Of a stretch of DNA of 64,000 nucleotides, positions 36,590 through 45,374 are shown piece by piece. Source of the stretch: an uncultured bacterium (lineage in GTDB: Bacteria; Bacteroidota; Bacteroidia; Bacteroidales; Bacteroidaceae); contig CAMHUC010000006.1 in the NCBI GenBank assembly GCA_946188155.1, forward strand, positions 1 through 64,000. Reading direction: 5' to 3'. The notes under the pieces were generated by a model that was given only the letters and a program-made list of their open reading frames with translations, was not told the origin of the DNA and made no database searches. The stretch's first letter is position 1; every line of letters starts with the position of its first letter. The translations under genes were made by a program, and so were the position numbers.

Positions 36590-37693
36590 CTATATAAAGC
36601 AGTTCGTACACATAATATCATCGCCAAGGATGTCCACCAGCGTGGTGCCCTTGTTCTTCTCTTTGTTCTCCTTCTGACGGCGAATGATGTCGAGTTTTAT
36701 CTGGCGGATGCGCTCTGGTTTGATGAGGTCAGCAAGACTCTCATTCTGATTCCACGTATAGCCGTCTTTCTCAAACTCCATTGCTTTTGCATAGAGGTCG
36801 GGATGCTGCTCGTAGAGCCATATCCATTCTATCTTCTGCTGGAAGAAGCAGAAGTAGCAGCCAGAGCGACTGCGGCAATAGGTGCCTGTCTCGCCATCTA
36901 CCTCGAAGGGGATTTCTTCATAGTACGCAGGAACACCAGCGCCACTTTCTCTCAACAAACGGAAAATGTCTTCCTTCACCAATACATCAGTGTTTTCAAG
37001 CAATGGGAATGACTCCAGCTTTCCCACAGGATAGTCAGTAGTTTTCAGGAACTCGAACACAGCGTGATTGAAGAGCTTGACATCATAATCCAACAGCGCA
37101 TTCATCTTCTTGGAATAGTAGAACTGCTTGGTGATAGGTTTCTTTACTGTTTCGATGATTTCGTCTCGCAGGAATCCTTCTGGTGTAAGCCGTTCGTAGA
37201 TATCAACTATCTGTTCCAAGTTCTCCTTATGCAGGAACTTGTTGATGACATCGATGCTCCAGATGTTCTTTCGGAATGGGAACACGGCTTGGATGTTGGG
37301 CTTGCTGGAAATATATCCATCTCTGTCCTCGTCGCCTCGAATACCTACGTATGAAACGGCATAGTCATCGCCTACATATTCCTCAAACTTGTCGAGTTTC
37401 ATCTTCTTGGTACACCAGCGGGCTTGGGGCGAGGGCAGGAAACCGCCCATCGCTTTCAGAAAATGATGGAATGGTGTTGGCTCTGGACTACCTTCTGCAG
37501 CGCGAAGACGTTCTATCTTTCCCAAGTAGGCTTCCAGACGGTTGATGAGTGTCTCCGTTTCTGCCAGTTCGCAACCTGTATCTGAATTGTAGTACTCAAT
37601 CTTCAGCGATGGGTACGTCTGTTTCAGATAGATGGCGAGTGCTGCACTATCCTTGCCACCTGATATGCCTAATATATGTCTTACCTTTGTCAT
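36590..37693 (-). CDS. DndC-like PAPS-reductase-family sulfurtransferase
   Basis: The 367-residue protein has the PP-loop SGGKDSAALAIYL at residues 11-23, the PAPS-reductase-type ARWCTKKMKLDKFE motif and a Cys cluster (CRSRSGCYFCFFQQ) fit for an iron-sulfur centre, plus a C-terminal CTNC. DndC, the ATP-pyrophosphatase with a 4Fe-4S cluster that activates the DNA backbone for phosphorothioation, belongs to this family, as does the BREX-associated PAPS-reductase-like protein. The start MTKVRHILG is chosen because it gives an ATGA overlap with the upstream ATPase stop; an ATG 13 codons earlier is less likely. No cysteine desulfurase (DndA) is in the window; it could be supplied from elsewhere. 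Confidence 0.82.
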   Translation of the reverse strand: MTKVRHILGISGGKDSAALAIYLKQTYPSLKIEYYNSDTGCELAETETLINRLEAYLGKIERLRAAEGSPEPTPFHHFLKAMGGFLPSPQARWCTKKMKLDKFEEYVGDDYAVSYVGIRGDEDRDGYISSKPNIQAVFPFRKNIWSIDVINKFLHKENLEQIVDIYERLTPEGFLRDEIIETVKKPITKQFYYSKKMNALLDYDVKLFNHAVFEFLKTTDYPVGKLESFPLLENTDVLVKEDIFRLLRESGAGVPAYYEEIPFEVDGETGTYCRSRSGCYFCFFQQKIEWIWLYEQHPDLYAKAMEFEKDGYTWNQNESLADLIKPERIRQIKLDIIRRQKENKEKNKGTTLVDILGDDIMCTNCFI

Positions 37694-40600
37694 TGTTTCA
37701 TCTTCTTGTTGAGTATCGACAGCAGCGTACAAACATCCACGTTAGTGTCGCCAGACAGTAGTTCGCTGATTTTCTTTTCCAGCGCATCAGCCTTCTGCTT
37801 GTCTTTCTCTGGCAGGACGTAAGTCTGCGTCCTGACGCTGGTGCCCTTGTTTGTCACCATATCGAAGGAGTAGGCATCCGTCTTGTCCCCTTCACACACC
37901 TGTTCTGAGATAGCGGAATACTTCTCACATTCACGGAACAGGTACAACAAATCGTCTGCCAACTTATCTTCCTGTTCATCCTTCAAGGTGTCCAGTCGCT
38001 GTTCAAGGATGGTATAGCAGATGGATTGGTACCACAAGGTGCGATTGTCGTACTCCGTCATTACGTGGTGATAGAACTCGCGCTGCTTGTCTGTCAACAG
38101 ATAGGCTTTTACGTTGGCCAGCCTGCTGCGTATCTCTTCTACATATTCGTTGTATTCATACGACTCCAACCCGAAGCTTTCTACCAACCGTTCTTCCAGA
38201 CGGTCTATCAGTTTACTGTAGCATGAGCGCAACTCCTTGATGGCTCGTTGGATGGTGTTGCCGTATTCCTCTCTGAACCTCTCCTGCTTCAACTTCTCGT
38301 CATCAAAACCAAGTGCCTCTGGCATGTCTTCCAAGAAAGCCTTCTCTGGGTCTTTGGCCTTTGCCAGCACATCGCGGAACTTCATCGTAGATGCGTGGTC
38401 GAACTTGCGAGTGTTCTTCGTATAGTCGTTCAGCCGCATATAGAAACTGAGGAACGGCTTGATGGTCTCGATAAAACTGGCATTGGTGATGGCTGACTCC
38501 TCGCCAAGATTGATAAAGCGGCGATACTGATTGAAGAAGCCCAACTTTACGCCATCGCCAGCAAATTTCTTTACCTCGAAGTCGCCAGGATGCTTCTGCA
38601 ACAGGTCGAAAAACTCCATGTTTACATTAGGCATGAAGGCTCCTTTTGAGGCATCATAGAGTGCAAAGTCCTGACGTTTGATGAAGAGGTAGGTGGGAAT
38701 CCAGAAATCCAAGAAACCCTGTTTCAGTTTATAGGGCTGGGCTGACAACAGCTTTATCAGTTCTGATACCTTCCTCGCCTTGTTCTCTGAACTTTGCAGG
38801 AACTCCTCGCTGGCTCTCCACAGCGGCATGAAACCCTCGTTGCTTGGAGCGTCAGCAAACTCCCCATTCACATGCAAGCCTGTATTCTTCAGCAATGAGA
38901 AATAGATGGTCTTCTCTGGCGGAAACTTGTCTGCAGGGAATCCAAGGTTCTCTTCGCTATTGTGCTCTATCAGATTGGTGAGATAGTTCTTGCGGGCAGA
39001 AGAAATCGTACCACTCAACTTGTGCTTGTTGAACAGTTCGTTATTCATCACGGGTGTCTGATGGTAGATGGTGTCGCACACCTTGGAGAGCAGACGGTTG
39101 AAGTCACGATGCGACTCCACCTTTTGCTCTTTTCCATTGAACACCCAGACTACACGATTCTTGTAGGCAAAGAGATTGTCGCTGATGGCTTTGTTCAGCA
39201 GCGCCTCTTCATATTCTTTCAGTTTTTGTATCTCTGTGACGGCAACACGGTCATTCTTGTCGAGCACCCGCTCCAGCAGGTACATGTATTTCTTGATGTT
39301 GTACAGATGGTCAACTATCTCGTCGGTATTGTTGAAATATGCAAATATCAGGGCGTGCTCAGAGTTGGCACTAAACTCCTTGATGTCCTTCAGCACATTC
39401 TTCTTGGTGGAGAATATCAGTTCAATGTAGCCGTCAGTATCGCCCTTGGGTACAAACTCCACTGGTTCCTCGCGTATCTCATAGTCGAAGAATCGCGGTG
39501 TTCCCTTATGGTAATAGTGGGCCTTGACGGGCGATATACGTTTGTTGAAGAATACGCTCAGTTCATCGACAAAGGTTACAGGTCGTGACACCATCAGTCC
39601 TGCCTCTCGAATCTCTGCCTCCAAGTCAACGTCCGTTCCCTCAAACAGCATCAGGCGTTCCTTATAGGCGGCATAGCGGATAATCTTCTTCGCTATCAGT
39701 TTCTTGATAATCGCCTCTGCATCCTCGACAGCCATCGACAGACGGGCATATTCTGCCATCTGCTCTGTTGACAGCTTGAAGCCAGCCGTTCCAAACAGCG
39801 TCATCATACCAATGGCTTTCACTATCTTGACAGCCTGCAGCATTTCTTCTTTCGACACCCATTCCTGTCCCTCTACGCGCTCTATCGACACCTGCATACT
39901 GCTCCAGTTCATCGAGTCGGCATTGGCATCTTTCAGATAGGAGTAGAAGTTGTAGAGCACGTAGTCATAGACGTTCTGCAAGTTGTAGGTCAAATTTTCC
40001 TTGGCTTCAAACTCCATGATGGAGTTAGTGCCTCTGGATGCCAGGAAGGTAAACAGCGAACGCTCGTTCTGACCATAACGCTGGATGGCTGAAGTGATGG
40101 CGTAGGCAGAAAACAAGTCCAGCGGATAGAGTTGAAGGGCTATCTGCTCTGCGAAGTCATCAGACACATAGCGGGTCTCTTTGGCCAGTTGGCAGAGTGG
40201 CTTTGCATTCTCACCAACAATGGTCTTCCGCTCTTCCTGCAACTGCTGTGAGGCCAAGAGCAACAACTGCTCGATGGGTTCTACGAAGGTAATCTCCTTG
40301 AAGCGACCTTTTACCTTTGTCCATTCGTTGACCTGTTCTTCTGTCATGCCTTTGGCATAGGCGGAGAAGTTCTGGTGCAGAGTGGTGAGCAACAGTATCT
40401 GTCGCTGCGGGTTGTTGACCACCTCGCAGAGTTTCTGCAGGAAGTAGAGTTCTTTCTCTGGATTGTTCTTGGCCGCATGTTCCAGCACCTTGCCAAACTC
40501 GTCGATGATGATGACGAGGAACTTGCCTTGCTTCTGACAGCGGCTATAGTAGGCTTTCAGCTCGTCGAGCACGCTGATCTTGCTGCCTTCCACGTTGAGG

Positions 40601-40917
40601 CTTCTCTGCAGCAAGATAGACATCTCGCTATAGTCGCCTACTATTTTGAGTATCTCAAACTTGGCTGTCTGTTGCAGGCTCTTCGGATTCAGCAGGTATT
40701 GCTGTTTCCGCTGCTTCTGTAGGTCTGACTCCAAGGCCAGCAGGAAACTTGACTTGCCTGTGCCGTAGGTTCCAATGATGGTAAACGAGTGGATGCCGGT
40801 CTGGTAGTCACTCACGATGCTGTGGATGGCATGCTGGGCATTAGGCGTTACGATGTACTGCGCATCTGCAGCAAAGCCGTTCTCGATGTTGGCTGAAAGA
40901 CTAAACGTGTGCTTCAT
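37690..40917 (-). CDS. Large P-loop ATPase (PglY/BrxC-like)
   Basis: The 1075-residue protein has Walker A GTYGTGKSSFLLALESDL at about 49-66 and Walker B KFLVIIIDEFGKVLE at about 137-151, then LLTTLHQNF and long, mainly helical regions rich in charged residues. Size and arrangement recall the large AAA+-type ATPases PglY/BrxC of BREX-like systems, but I cannot assign the family firmly. It begins 17 bp inside the end of the DUF4007 gene and ends overlapping the DndC-like start. It is probably the motor or switch of the system. Confidence 0.75.
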   Translation of the reverse strand: MKHTFSLSANIENGFAADAQYIVTPNAQHAIHSIVSDYQTGIHSFTIIGTYGTGKSSFLLALESDLQKQRKQQYLLNPKSLQQTAKFEILKIVGDYSEMSILLQRSLNVEGSKISVLDELKAYYSRCQKQGKFLVIIIDEFGKVLEHAAKNNPEKELYFLQKLCEVVNNPQRQILLLTTLHQNFSAYAKGMTEEQVNEWTKVKGRFKEITFVEPIEQLLLLASQQLQEERKTIVGENAKPLCQLAKETRYVSDDFAEQIALQLYPLDLFSAYAITSAIQRYGQNERSLFTFLASRGTNSIMEFEAKENLTYNLQNVYDYVLYNFYSYLKDANADSMNWSSMQVSIERVEGQEWVSKEEMLQAVKIVKAIGMMTLFGTAGFKLSTEQMAEYARLSMAVEDAEAIIKKLIAKKIIRYAAYKERLMLFEGTDVDLEAEIREAGLMVSRPVTFVDELSVFFNKRISPVKAHYYHKGTPRFFDYEIREEPVEFVPKGDTDGYIELIFSTKKNVLKDIKEFSANSEHALIFAYFNNTDEIVDHLYNIKKYMYLLERVLDKNDRVAVTEIQKLKEYEEALLNKAISDNLFAYKNRVVWVFNGKEQKVESHRDFNRLLSKVCDTIYHQTPVMNNELFNKHKLSGTISSARKNYLTNLIEHNSEENLGFPADKFPPEKTIYFSLLKNTGLHVNGEFADAPSNEGFMPLWRASEEFLQSSENKARKVSELIKLLSAQPYKLKQGFLDFWIPTYLFIKRQDFALYDASKGAFMPNVNMEFFDLLQKHPGDFEVKKFAGDGVKLGFFNQYRRFINLGEESAITNASFIETIKPFLSFYMRLNDYTKNTRKFDHASTMKFRDVLAKAKDPEKAFLEDMPEALGFDDEKLKQERFREEYGNTIQRAIKELRSCYSKLIDRLEERLVESFGLESYEYNEYVEEIRSRLANVKAYLLTDKQREFYHHVMTEYDNRTLWYQSICYTILEQRLDTLKDEQEDKLADDLLYLFRECEKYSAISEQVCEGDKTDAYSFDMVTNKGTSVRTQTYVLPEKDKQKADALEKKISELLSGDTNVDVCTLLSILNKKMKQ

Positions 40918-41782
40918 AATAATCGTCTAATACCTGTTTGTAATCCATATCTTTCGTGAACTGTACCTGACGGATACCTGCCACTTCGTTGTACGACATG
41001 CTGCCGCCATACGTCGTTGCCAACTGTTTCAGCATCTGCACCGTCTCGTGGTCGGTCATGCAGAACGCCAGCCCCACTTGGTCTTGTATCGTCTCAAACG
41101 AGATGGTGCTGTCGCCCGTCTGTTCCTTTAGCATCAAGAGTCCGTACATGAATACTTCCGGCGTCACCTTCCGTTTGCCCTCCACGTTGAAGTAGTAGCC
41201 CCTACCCGTAGCATTCTGGCGAATCAGGTCGAGGTCTATCAACAGCGACGAGAAGTCTTCGTTCGACTGTGACTTACGGGGCAGCGCATAGTTCTGTAGC
41301 AGCACTCCGATGTCTTTCTTTACCGTGTTGTCGTTGTAGGCATACTGTTTGCCGGCTTCAGCCACTTTCAGTTTGATGTAGGTTTGCACCTGCTCGCGCT
41401 CAAACTGGCTGCGCTCTCGCTGCACACCGCAGAAGAACATGCTGTAGAGCGTGGCCTCACGCAGGAACACCAGATGGAAGTGCAACAGCCACAGCGTGGC
41501 CAAATCCTCCATGTAGCAGTCCTTGCCCTTTGCATCATCGAAGAGATAGTGTCCCAGCCAGGTGGCCCCGTCAGCATCCATCACGCCAAAGGCTTTCAGC
41601 CAGAAGCGGATGCTGGCGACCATGTTCTTTCCGACTCCCAAGTCAATCACCGCCTCAGGCGAGTTGAAGTCCTTGCCCTTCACCAAGAAGTCGTAGCCTT
41701 TCTTCAGCCACAACGTCTTGCAGGGAAACGACTCATGCCCAGAAAACGTATATTTCTTGTCCTTACTATTGTTCGTACTCAT
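40901..41782 (-). CDS. DUF4007 family protein
   Basis: The 293-residue protein shows the DUF4007 signature near its start: YTFSGHESFPCKTLWLKKGY and EAVIDLGVGKNMVASIRFWL, followed by WLLHFHLVF and a helical, winged-helix-like C-terminal half (GLAFCMTDHETVQMLKQL). DUF4007 genes recur beside DndC-like and other defence genes; the molecular role is unknown, and DNA binding is a fair guess. This is the first gene of the operon. The start MSTNNSKDKK is preferred over an ATG eight codons upstream. Its leader contains the structured region 41794-41954. Confidence 0.85.
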   Translation of the reverse strand: MSTNNSKDKKYTFSGHESFPCKTLWLKKGYDFLVKGKDFNSPEAVIDLGVGKNMVASIRFWLKAFGVMDADGATWLGHYLFDDAKGKDCYMEDLATLWLLHFHLVFLREATLYSMFFCGVQRERSQFEREQVQTYIKLKVAEAGKQYAYNDNTVKKDIGVLLQNYALPRKSQSNEDFSSLLIDLDLIRQNATGRGYYFNVEGKRKVTPEVFMYGLLMLKEQTGDSTISFETIQDQVGLAFCMTDHETVQMLKQLATTYGGSMSYNEVAGIRQVQFTKDMDYKQVLDDYYEAHV

Positions 41783-41793
41783 TGTTCTAAGTT

Positions 41794-41954
41794 CCGTAAT
41801 AGGCAAAAAAGAAACGTACCCTCGTCTTCAAGTACCTCTGCTACAGCTGTCGTGGAAATTAGCTCGAAACGAAATACGAAGAAAGGGTACGCCTATTACG
41901 GCGTACCTAACTTCCTCCGAGGCTCGTTTCTAAAGTTTTTCCACGACTTTGTAG
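41794..41954 (-). promoter_or_regulatory. Leader of defence operon with interleaved inverted repeats
   Basis: Two sets of inverted repeats overlap. Set X: 41794-41804 pairs perfectly (11 bp) with 41891-41901, and 41815-41821 with 41885-41891. Set Y: 41841-41875 pairs imperfectly with 41921-41954 (shared GTCGTGGAAA and GAAACGA blocks). The order X-Y-X'-Y' means the long stems exclude each other or form a pseudoknot. X' also forms a local 8-bp hairpin (41886-41893 with 41900-41907). A further palindrome is at 41972-41988. All of this is in the predicted 5' untranslated region. Confidence 0.6.
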
Positions 41955-42069
41955 CCAGAACCTCTTCAGATAGTTGATACTATCAACTTTGCCAATAAGT
42001 TCTTGCACCGCATCCTTTTCGTGTCACCCTCTCATCTCTACGACTTGGGCAGCGGACACAATGCATTTG

Positions 42070-42103
42070 CAAAAGTACAAAAAATAATCGAAACAGAAAC
42101 AAA
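42070..42103 (-). promoter_or_regulatory. Putative promoter of the defence operon
   Basis: Minus-strand TACTTTTG (-7) at 42070-42077 and TTTG (-33) at 42100-42103, spacing 22 bp. It predicts a leader of about 280 nt before the DUF4007 start. Confidence 0.6.
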
Positions 42104-42176
42104 TTTCCACTAAATTACACATTATTTAATATATGACGTAAGTTTGAGTGGGATTTATCTCATATACAAAAGCCCT

Positions 42177-42200
42177 CCCTTGCAAAAGCAGACGCAAGGG
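42177..42200 (-). terminator. Terminator hairpin after 85-aa gene
   Basis: A 7-bp stem CCCTTGC/GCAAGGG (42177-42183 with 42194-42200) sits 23 bp past the stop of the small gene at 42224 and is followed by TTTT on the minus strand a few bases later. Confidence 0.6.
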
Positions 42201-42223
42201 ATTACCTTATTATACTAAAAGGT

Positions 42224-42481
42224 TTAGTTTACGAGAATAAGTTTATTGTTGGTCAAATCATACGTGACAGGGCGGGCGAAGCAGATCACATGCCCGTCAT
42301 ATATACATGCGGTGTTAATGTCACGCCGTTGAAACTCGTCAGTGAGAGCCTTATCATGATAGGCACGCATACCTGTCCAACCACGATTACCAACCTGGTG
42401 GTTGAAGACGTTTACTAACTCGGTGATTTGCATGTCTGCGAATTGCAGAGCGAACTTGATGTAATAAATGCTTTGTTGCAT
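42224..42481 (-). CDS. Conserved small hypothetical protein
   Basis: The 85-residue protein (MQQSIYYIKFALQFADMQIT..., ending DLTNNKLILVN) has no known domain that I can name. Its coding nature is supported by a well-formed promoter (42604-42634), a terminator hairpin downstream and a sensible codon pattern. The start at 42481 is preferred over an upstream ATG because the additional 13 residues are lysine-rich and atypical. The sequence GNRGWTGMRAYHDKALTDEF suggests a compact soluble protein. Confidence 0.6.
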   Translation of the reverse strand: MQQSIYYIKFALQFADMQITELVNVFNHQVGNRGWTGMRAYHDKALTDEFQRRDINTACIYDGHVICFARPVTYDLTNNKLILVN

Positions 42482-42603
42482 AACGTTTTTGTTTTTGAAG
42501 TGAATACTTTTCTTCCGCATCGTACCTTGACCACCGTGGCTCTATGCTATTGCTCGGTTGGCGAGTCCACTCTTGTGAGTGTCTGCTCTTGATGCTTCGG
42601 ATG

Positions 42604-42634
42604 CAAAGGTACAAAGAAATAATGGATATGCAAA
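42604..42634 (-). promoter_or_regulatory. Promoter for small hypothetical gene
   Basis: Minus-strand TACCTTTG at 42604-42611 and TTTG at 42631-42634, spacing 19 bp; predicted leader about 115 nt. Confidence 0.75.
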
Positions 42635-42713
42635 ACAAGCCAGCACCCAAATAATCTTGGGGTTCATATATTCAAGGAATTCCCTATACATTATTATAAA
42701 ATACGACATAAAG

Positions 42714-42745
42714 TTTGCTTGATTCAAACAAATGTATTATCTTTG
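42714..42745 (+). promoter_or_regulatory. Strong orphan promoter
   Basis: TTTG (42714-42717) and TATCTTTG (42738-42745) with a 20-bp spacer match the Bacteroidetes consensus fully. No open frame of meaningful length follows for 200 bp. Confidence 0.75.
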
Positions 42746-42751
42746 CACTTG

Positions 42752-42904
42752 CAAAGGAGTTGTTTGACGTAATGGTGTGCAGAACGTAGAAAACAGAACG
42801 GTTCTTGCTTTGGCAAGCGGCAAAGCCGAGCGGCCAAATCATTACCTCAGTTTGGGGAAACCTCCGTAAAACACGTTAAAATCGGGAGGTTATGAGGTTT
42901 TTCC
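42752..42904 (+). ncRNA. Candidate small RNA upstream of GH2 gene
   Basis: The transcript predicted from the promoter at 42714-42745 contains a GCTTTG/CAAAGC hairpin near 42815-42835, a possible long-range GTAATG/CATTAC pairing, and ends in a 7-bp AACCTCC/GGAGGTT hairpin (42859-42865 with 42885-42891) followed shortly by TTTTT. It could equally be a long 5' leader of the GH2 gene, which has its own -7 box (TATCTTTG, 42917-42924). No known RNA family was recognised. Confidence 0.4.
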
Positions 42905-42947
42905 GAAAAAACTTTGTATCTTTGTCGCCTGAAAGTAACAATAATTG

Positions 42948-45353
42948 ATGACGACAATGATCAGAAAGACTATCCTCTTGGCTGCGGCAGTCCTCGCAGG
43001 GCTGTCGGCGCAGGCTCGTGACAGACAGAACTTCGACCGGGGCTGGCGATTCCTGCTGGCCGACTCGGCACAGATGGCAACGGCGGAGTATGACGACACA
43101 TGGTGGCGGCTGCTCGACGTGCCCCACGACTGGGCCCGCGAGGGCGACTTCTTCGTGGGCCACCCCAGCGGTGCCGGGGGCGGAGCACTTCCCGGCGGCA
43201 TCGGGTGGTATCGGAAGACGTTTACGCTGTCGGAATACGACAGCGCACTGGATAGATACTACATGGAATTCGACGGCGTGTACATGAACTCCACGGTCTA
43301 TGTCAATGGACAGAAGGTGGGCTTCCGCCCATACGGCTACAGCTCGTTCGAGTACGACATCACGCCCTATCTGAAGCAGGGCGAGAACGTCGTCGCCGTC
43401 CGCGTGGACAACTCCGACCAGCCCAACTCGCGCTGGTACTCCGGCTGCGGCATCTACCGCCACGTGTGGCTCACGCGGACGGCCCCCGTGCACGTGGCCC
43501 ACTGGGGTGTCCATGCCGACGCCCGCGTGGTAAAGGGCAAGGGGCGGCTCGACATCGCCGTGACCCTCGAGGGCCAGGGCACCGTCGCCAACACCCTCAT
43601 CGCCCCCGACGGCCGCGTCGTGGGACGCTCGAAGGGCCTCAGGTCGACAATCAACGTCAGCAACCCGAAGCTATGGTCGTGCGAGACACCTTATATATAT
43701 ACCCTGCGCACGGAGGTATCCTCCGGCGGACGGGTCGTAGACACCTATGAGACCACCACCGGCTTCCGCTCCTTCCGCTTCGACCCGCAGACGGGCTTCT
43801 GGCTCAACGGCCGCAACATGAAGCTCAACGGTGTCTGCGAGCACCACGACTTCGGATGCCTCGGCGCCGCCCTCAACGAGGACGCCCTCCACCGCAAGCT
43901 CACGAAGCTGAAGGCGATGGGCGTCAACAGCATACGCTCCTCACACAATCCGCCCGCACCCGAACTGCTGGCGATGTGCGACACGATGGGACTCATCGTC
44001 ATGGACGAGTCGTTCGACATGTGGCGACGCAAGAAGACGCAGAACGACTACGCCCGCTTCTTCGACGAGTGGCACGAGCGCGACCTCGCCGACCTCATCC
44101 TGCGCGACCGCAACCACCCGAGCATCCTCATGTGGTCGATCGGCAACGAGGTGCTCGAGCAGTGGTCGTCGGCAGAGGCCGACACGCTGACCCTCGAACA
44201 GGCCAACCTCATCCTCAACGCCGGCCACGACGCATCGACCCTGGCCAAGGACGGCGAGCTATCGGTGCAGAGCCTGCTCACCCAGCACCTGGCGGACATC
44301 GTCAGACGCTACGACACATCGCGCCCCGTCACCGCCGGCTGTAACGAGCCCGATCCCGGCAACCACCTCTTCAAGAGCGGGGCCATCGACATCATCGGAT
44401 TCAACTATCACCACCAGTGGGTGAAGGACGTGCCCAAGAACTTCCCCGGCAAGCCCTTCATCATGTCGGAGAGCGTCAGCGCCCTGCAGACCCGCGGCTA
44501 CTACATGATGCCCTCAGACTCCATCTACGTGGCACCCAAGGAGTGGTGGCTGCCCTATACCGACCCCACCTACATGTGCTCGGCCTACGACAACATGCAC
44601 GCCTCCTGGAGCTCGACCCACGAGGAGACCTGGGACGTGGTGAAGCACACGCCCTACGTCGGCGGACAGTACATCTGGACGGGCTTCGACTACCTTGGAG
44701 AGCCCACGCCCTACGGGTTCCCCGCCCGCAGCTCCTACTTCGGCATCATCGACCTGGCTGGATTCCCCAAGGACTCCTACTATATGTACCAGAGCGAGTG
44801 GACCAGCAAGCCGATGCTCCACCTCTTCCCCCACTGGAACTGGCTGCCGGGGCAGGAGATCGACCTCTGGGCCTACTACAATCAGGCCGACGAGGTGGAG
44901 CTTTTCCTCAACGGACAGTCGAAGGGCATCCGCCGCAAGGCCGACGCCCATCAGTACCATGTCATGTGGCGCGTCGAGTTCGAGCCGGGTGAGCTGAAGG
45001 CCGTCAGCCGCAAGGACGGCAAGACCGTCTGCGAGCAGGTCATCCGCACCGCAGGCGCCCCCGACCATATCCGGCTCTCCGTCGACTATCAGGGCAGGCA
45101 GACCACCTTCATCACCGCCGAGGTGGTCGACAAGGACGGCAACCTGTGCCCCTGGGCAGAGGACCAGATCAGCTTCTTCGGCGACGGCGAGGGCGAGATC
45201 CTCGGCACCGACAACGGCTGCCAGACCTCGATGGAGCGCTTCACGGCGCCCAGCCGCAAGGCCTTCTTCGGCAAGTGCATGGTCGTGGTCAGCGGCAAGG
45301 GCCGCATCGAGGCCAAGTCGCCCATGCTCAAACCGGCATCACTAAGATTTTAA
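42948..45353 (+). CDS. GH2 family beta-galactosidase-like glycoside hydrolase
   Basis: The 801-residue secreted enzyme has a signal peptide (to about SAQA), the GH2 sugar-binding jelly roll (FDRGWRFLLADS, VPHDWAREGDFF), the immunoglobulin-like domain, and the TIM barrel with acid/base Glu401 in WSIGNEVLEQW and nucleophile near Glu508 in FIMSESVSAL. C-terminal beta-domains (DUF4982-type region, WNWLPGQEIDLWAYYNQADE, and a further sandwich) follow. Members act on beta-galactosides in plant or host glycans. The ATG at 42948 is preferred to the preceding TTG. The stop is 21 bp before the start of the hydrolase lipoprotein gene, so both may be one unit. Confidence 0.9.
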   Translation: MTTMIRKTILLAAAVLAGLSAQARDRQNFDRGWRFLLADSAQMATAEYDDTWWRLLDVPHDWAREGDFFVGHPSGAGGGALPGGIGWYRKTFTLSEYDSALDRYYMEFDGVYMNSTVYVNGQKVGFRPYGYSSFEYDITPYLKQGENVVAVRVDNSDQPNSRWYSGCGIYRHVWLTRTAPVHVAHWGVHADARVVKGKGRLDIAVTLEGQGTVANTLIAPDGRVVGRSKGLRSTINVSNPKLWSCETPYIYTLRTEVSSGGRVVDTYETTTGFRSFRFDPQTGFWLNGRNMKLNGVCEHHDFGCLGAALNEDALHRKLTKLKAMGVNSIRSSHNPPAPELLAMCDTMGLIVMDESFDMWRRKKTQNDYARFFDEWHERDLADLILRDRNHPSILMWSIGNEVLEQWSSAEADTLTLEQANLILNAGHDASTLAKDGELSVQSLLTQHLADIVRRYDTSRPVTAGCNEPDPGNHLFKSGAIDIIGFNYHHQWVKDVPKNFPGKPFIMSESVSALQTRGYYMMPSDSIYVAPKEWWLPYTDPTYMCSAYDNMHASWSSTHEETWDVVKHTPYVGGQYIWTGFDYLGEPTPYGFPARSSYFGIIDLAGFPKDSYYMYQSEWTSKPMLHLFPHWNWLPGQEIDLWAYYNQADEVELFLNGQSKGIRRKADAHQYHVMWRVEFEPGELKAVSRKDGKTVCEQVIRTAGAPDHIRLSVDYQGRQTTFITAEVVDKDGNLCPWAEDQISFFGDGEGEILGTDNGCQTSMERFTAPSRKAFFGKCMVVVSGKGRIEAKSPMLKPASLRF

Positions 45354-45374
45354 CTTTTAACATTTATGATAAGT

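Noticed and set aside
36590..37693. Assimilatory PAPS reductase (cysH) for sulfate use
   Set aside because: The gene is translationally coupled to defence-type ATPase and helicase genes, has an extended Cys cluster, and no sulfate-assimilation genes are nearby.
42752..42904. tRNA or 6S RNA gene
   Set aside because: No cloverleaf or conserved 6S bubble could be drawn; only generic hairpins are present.
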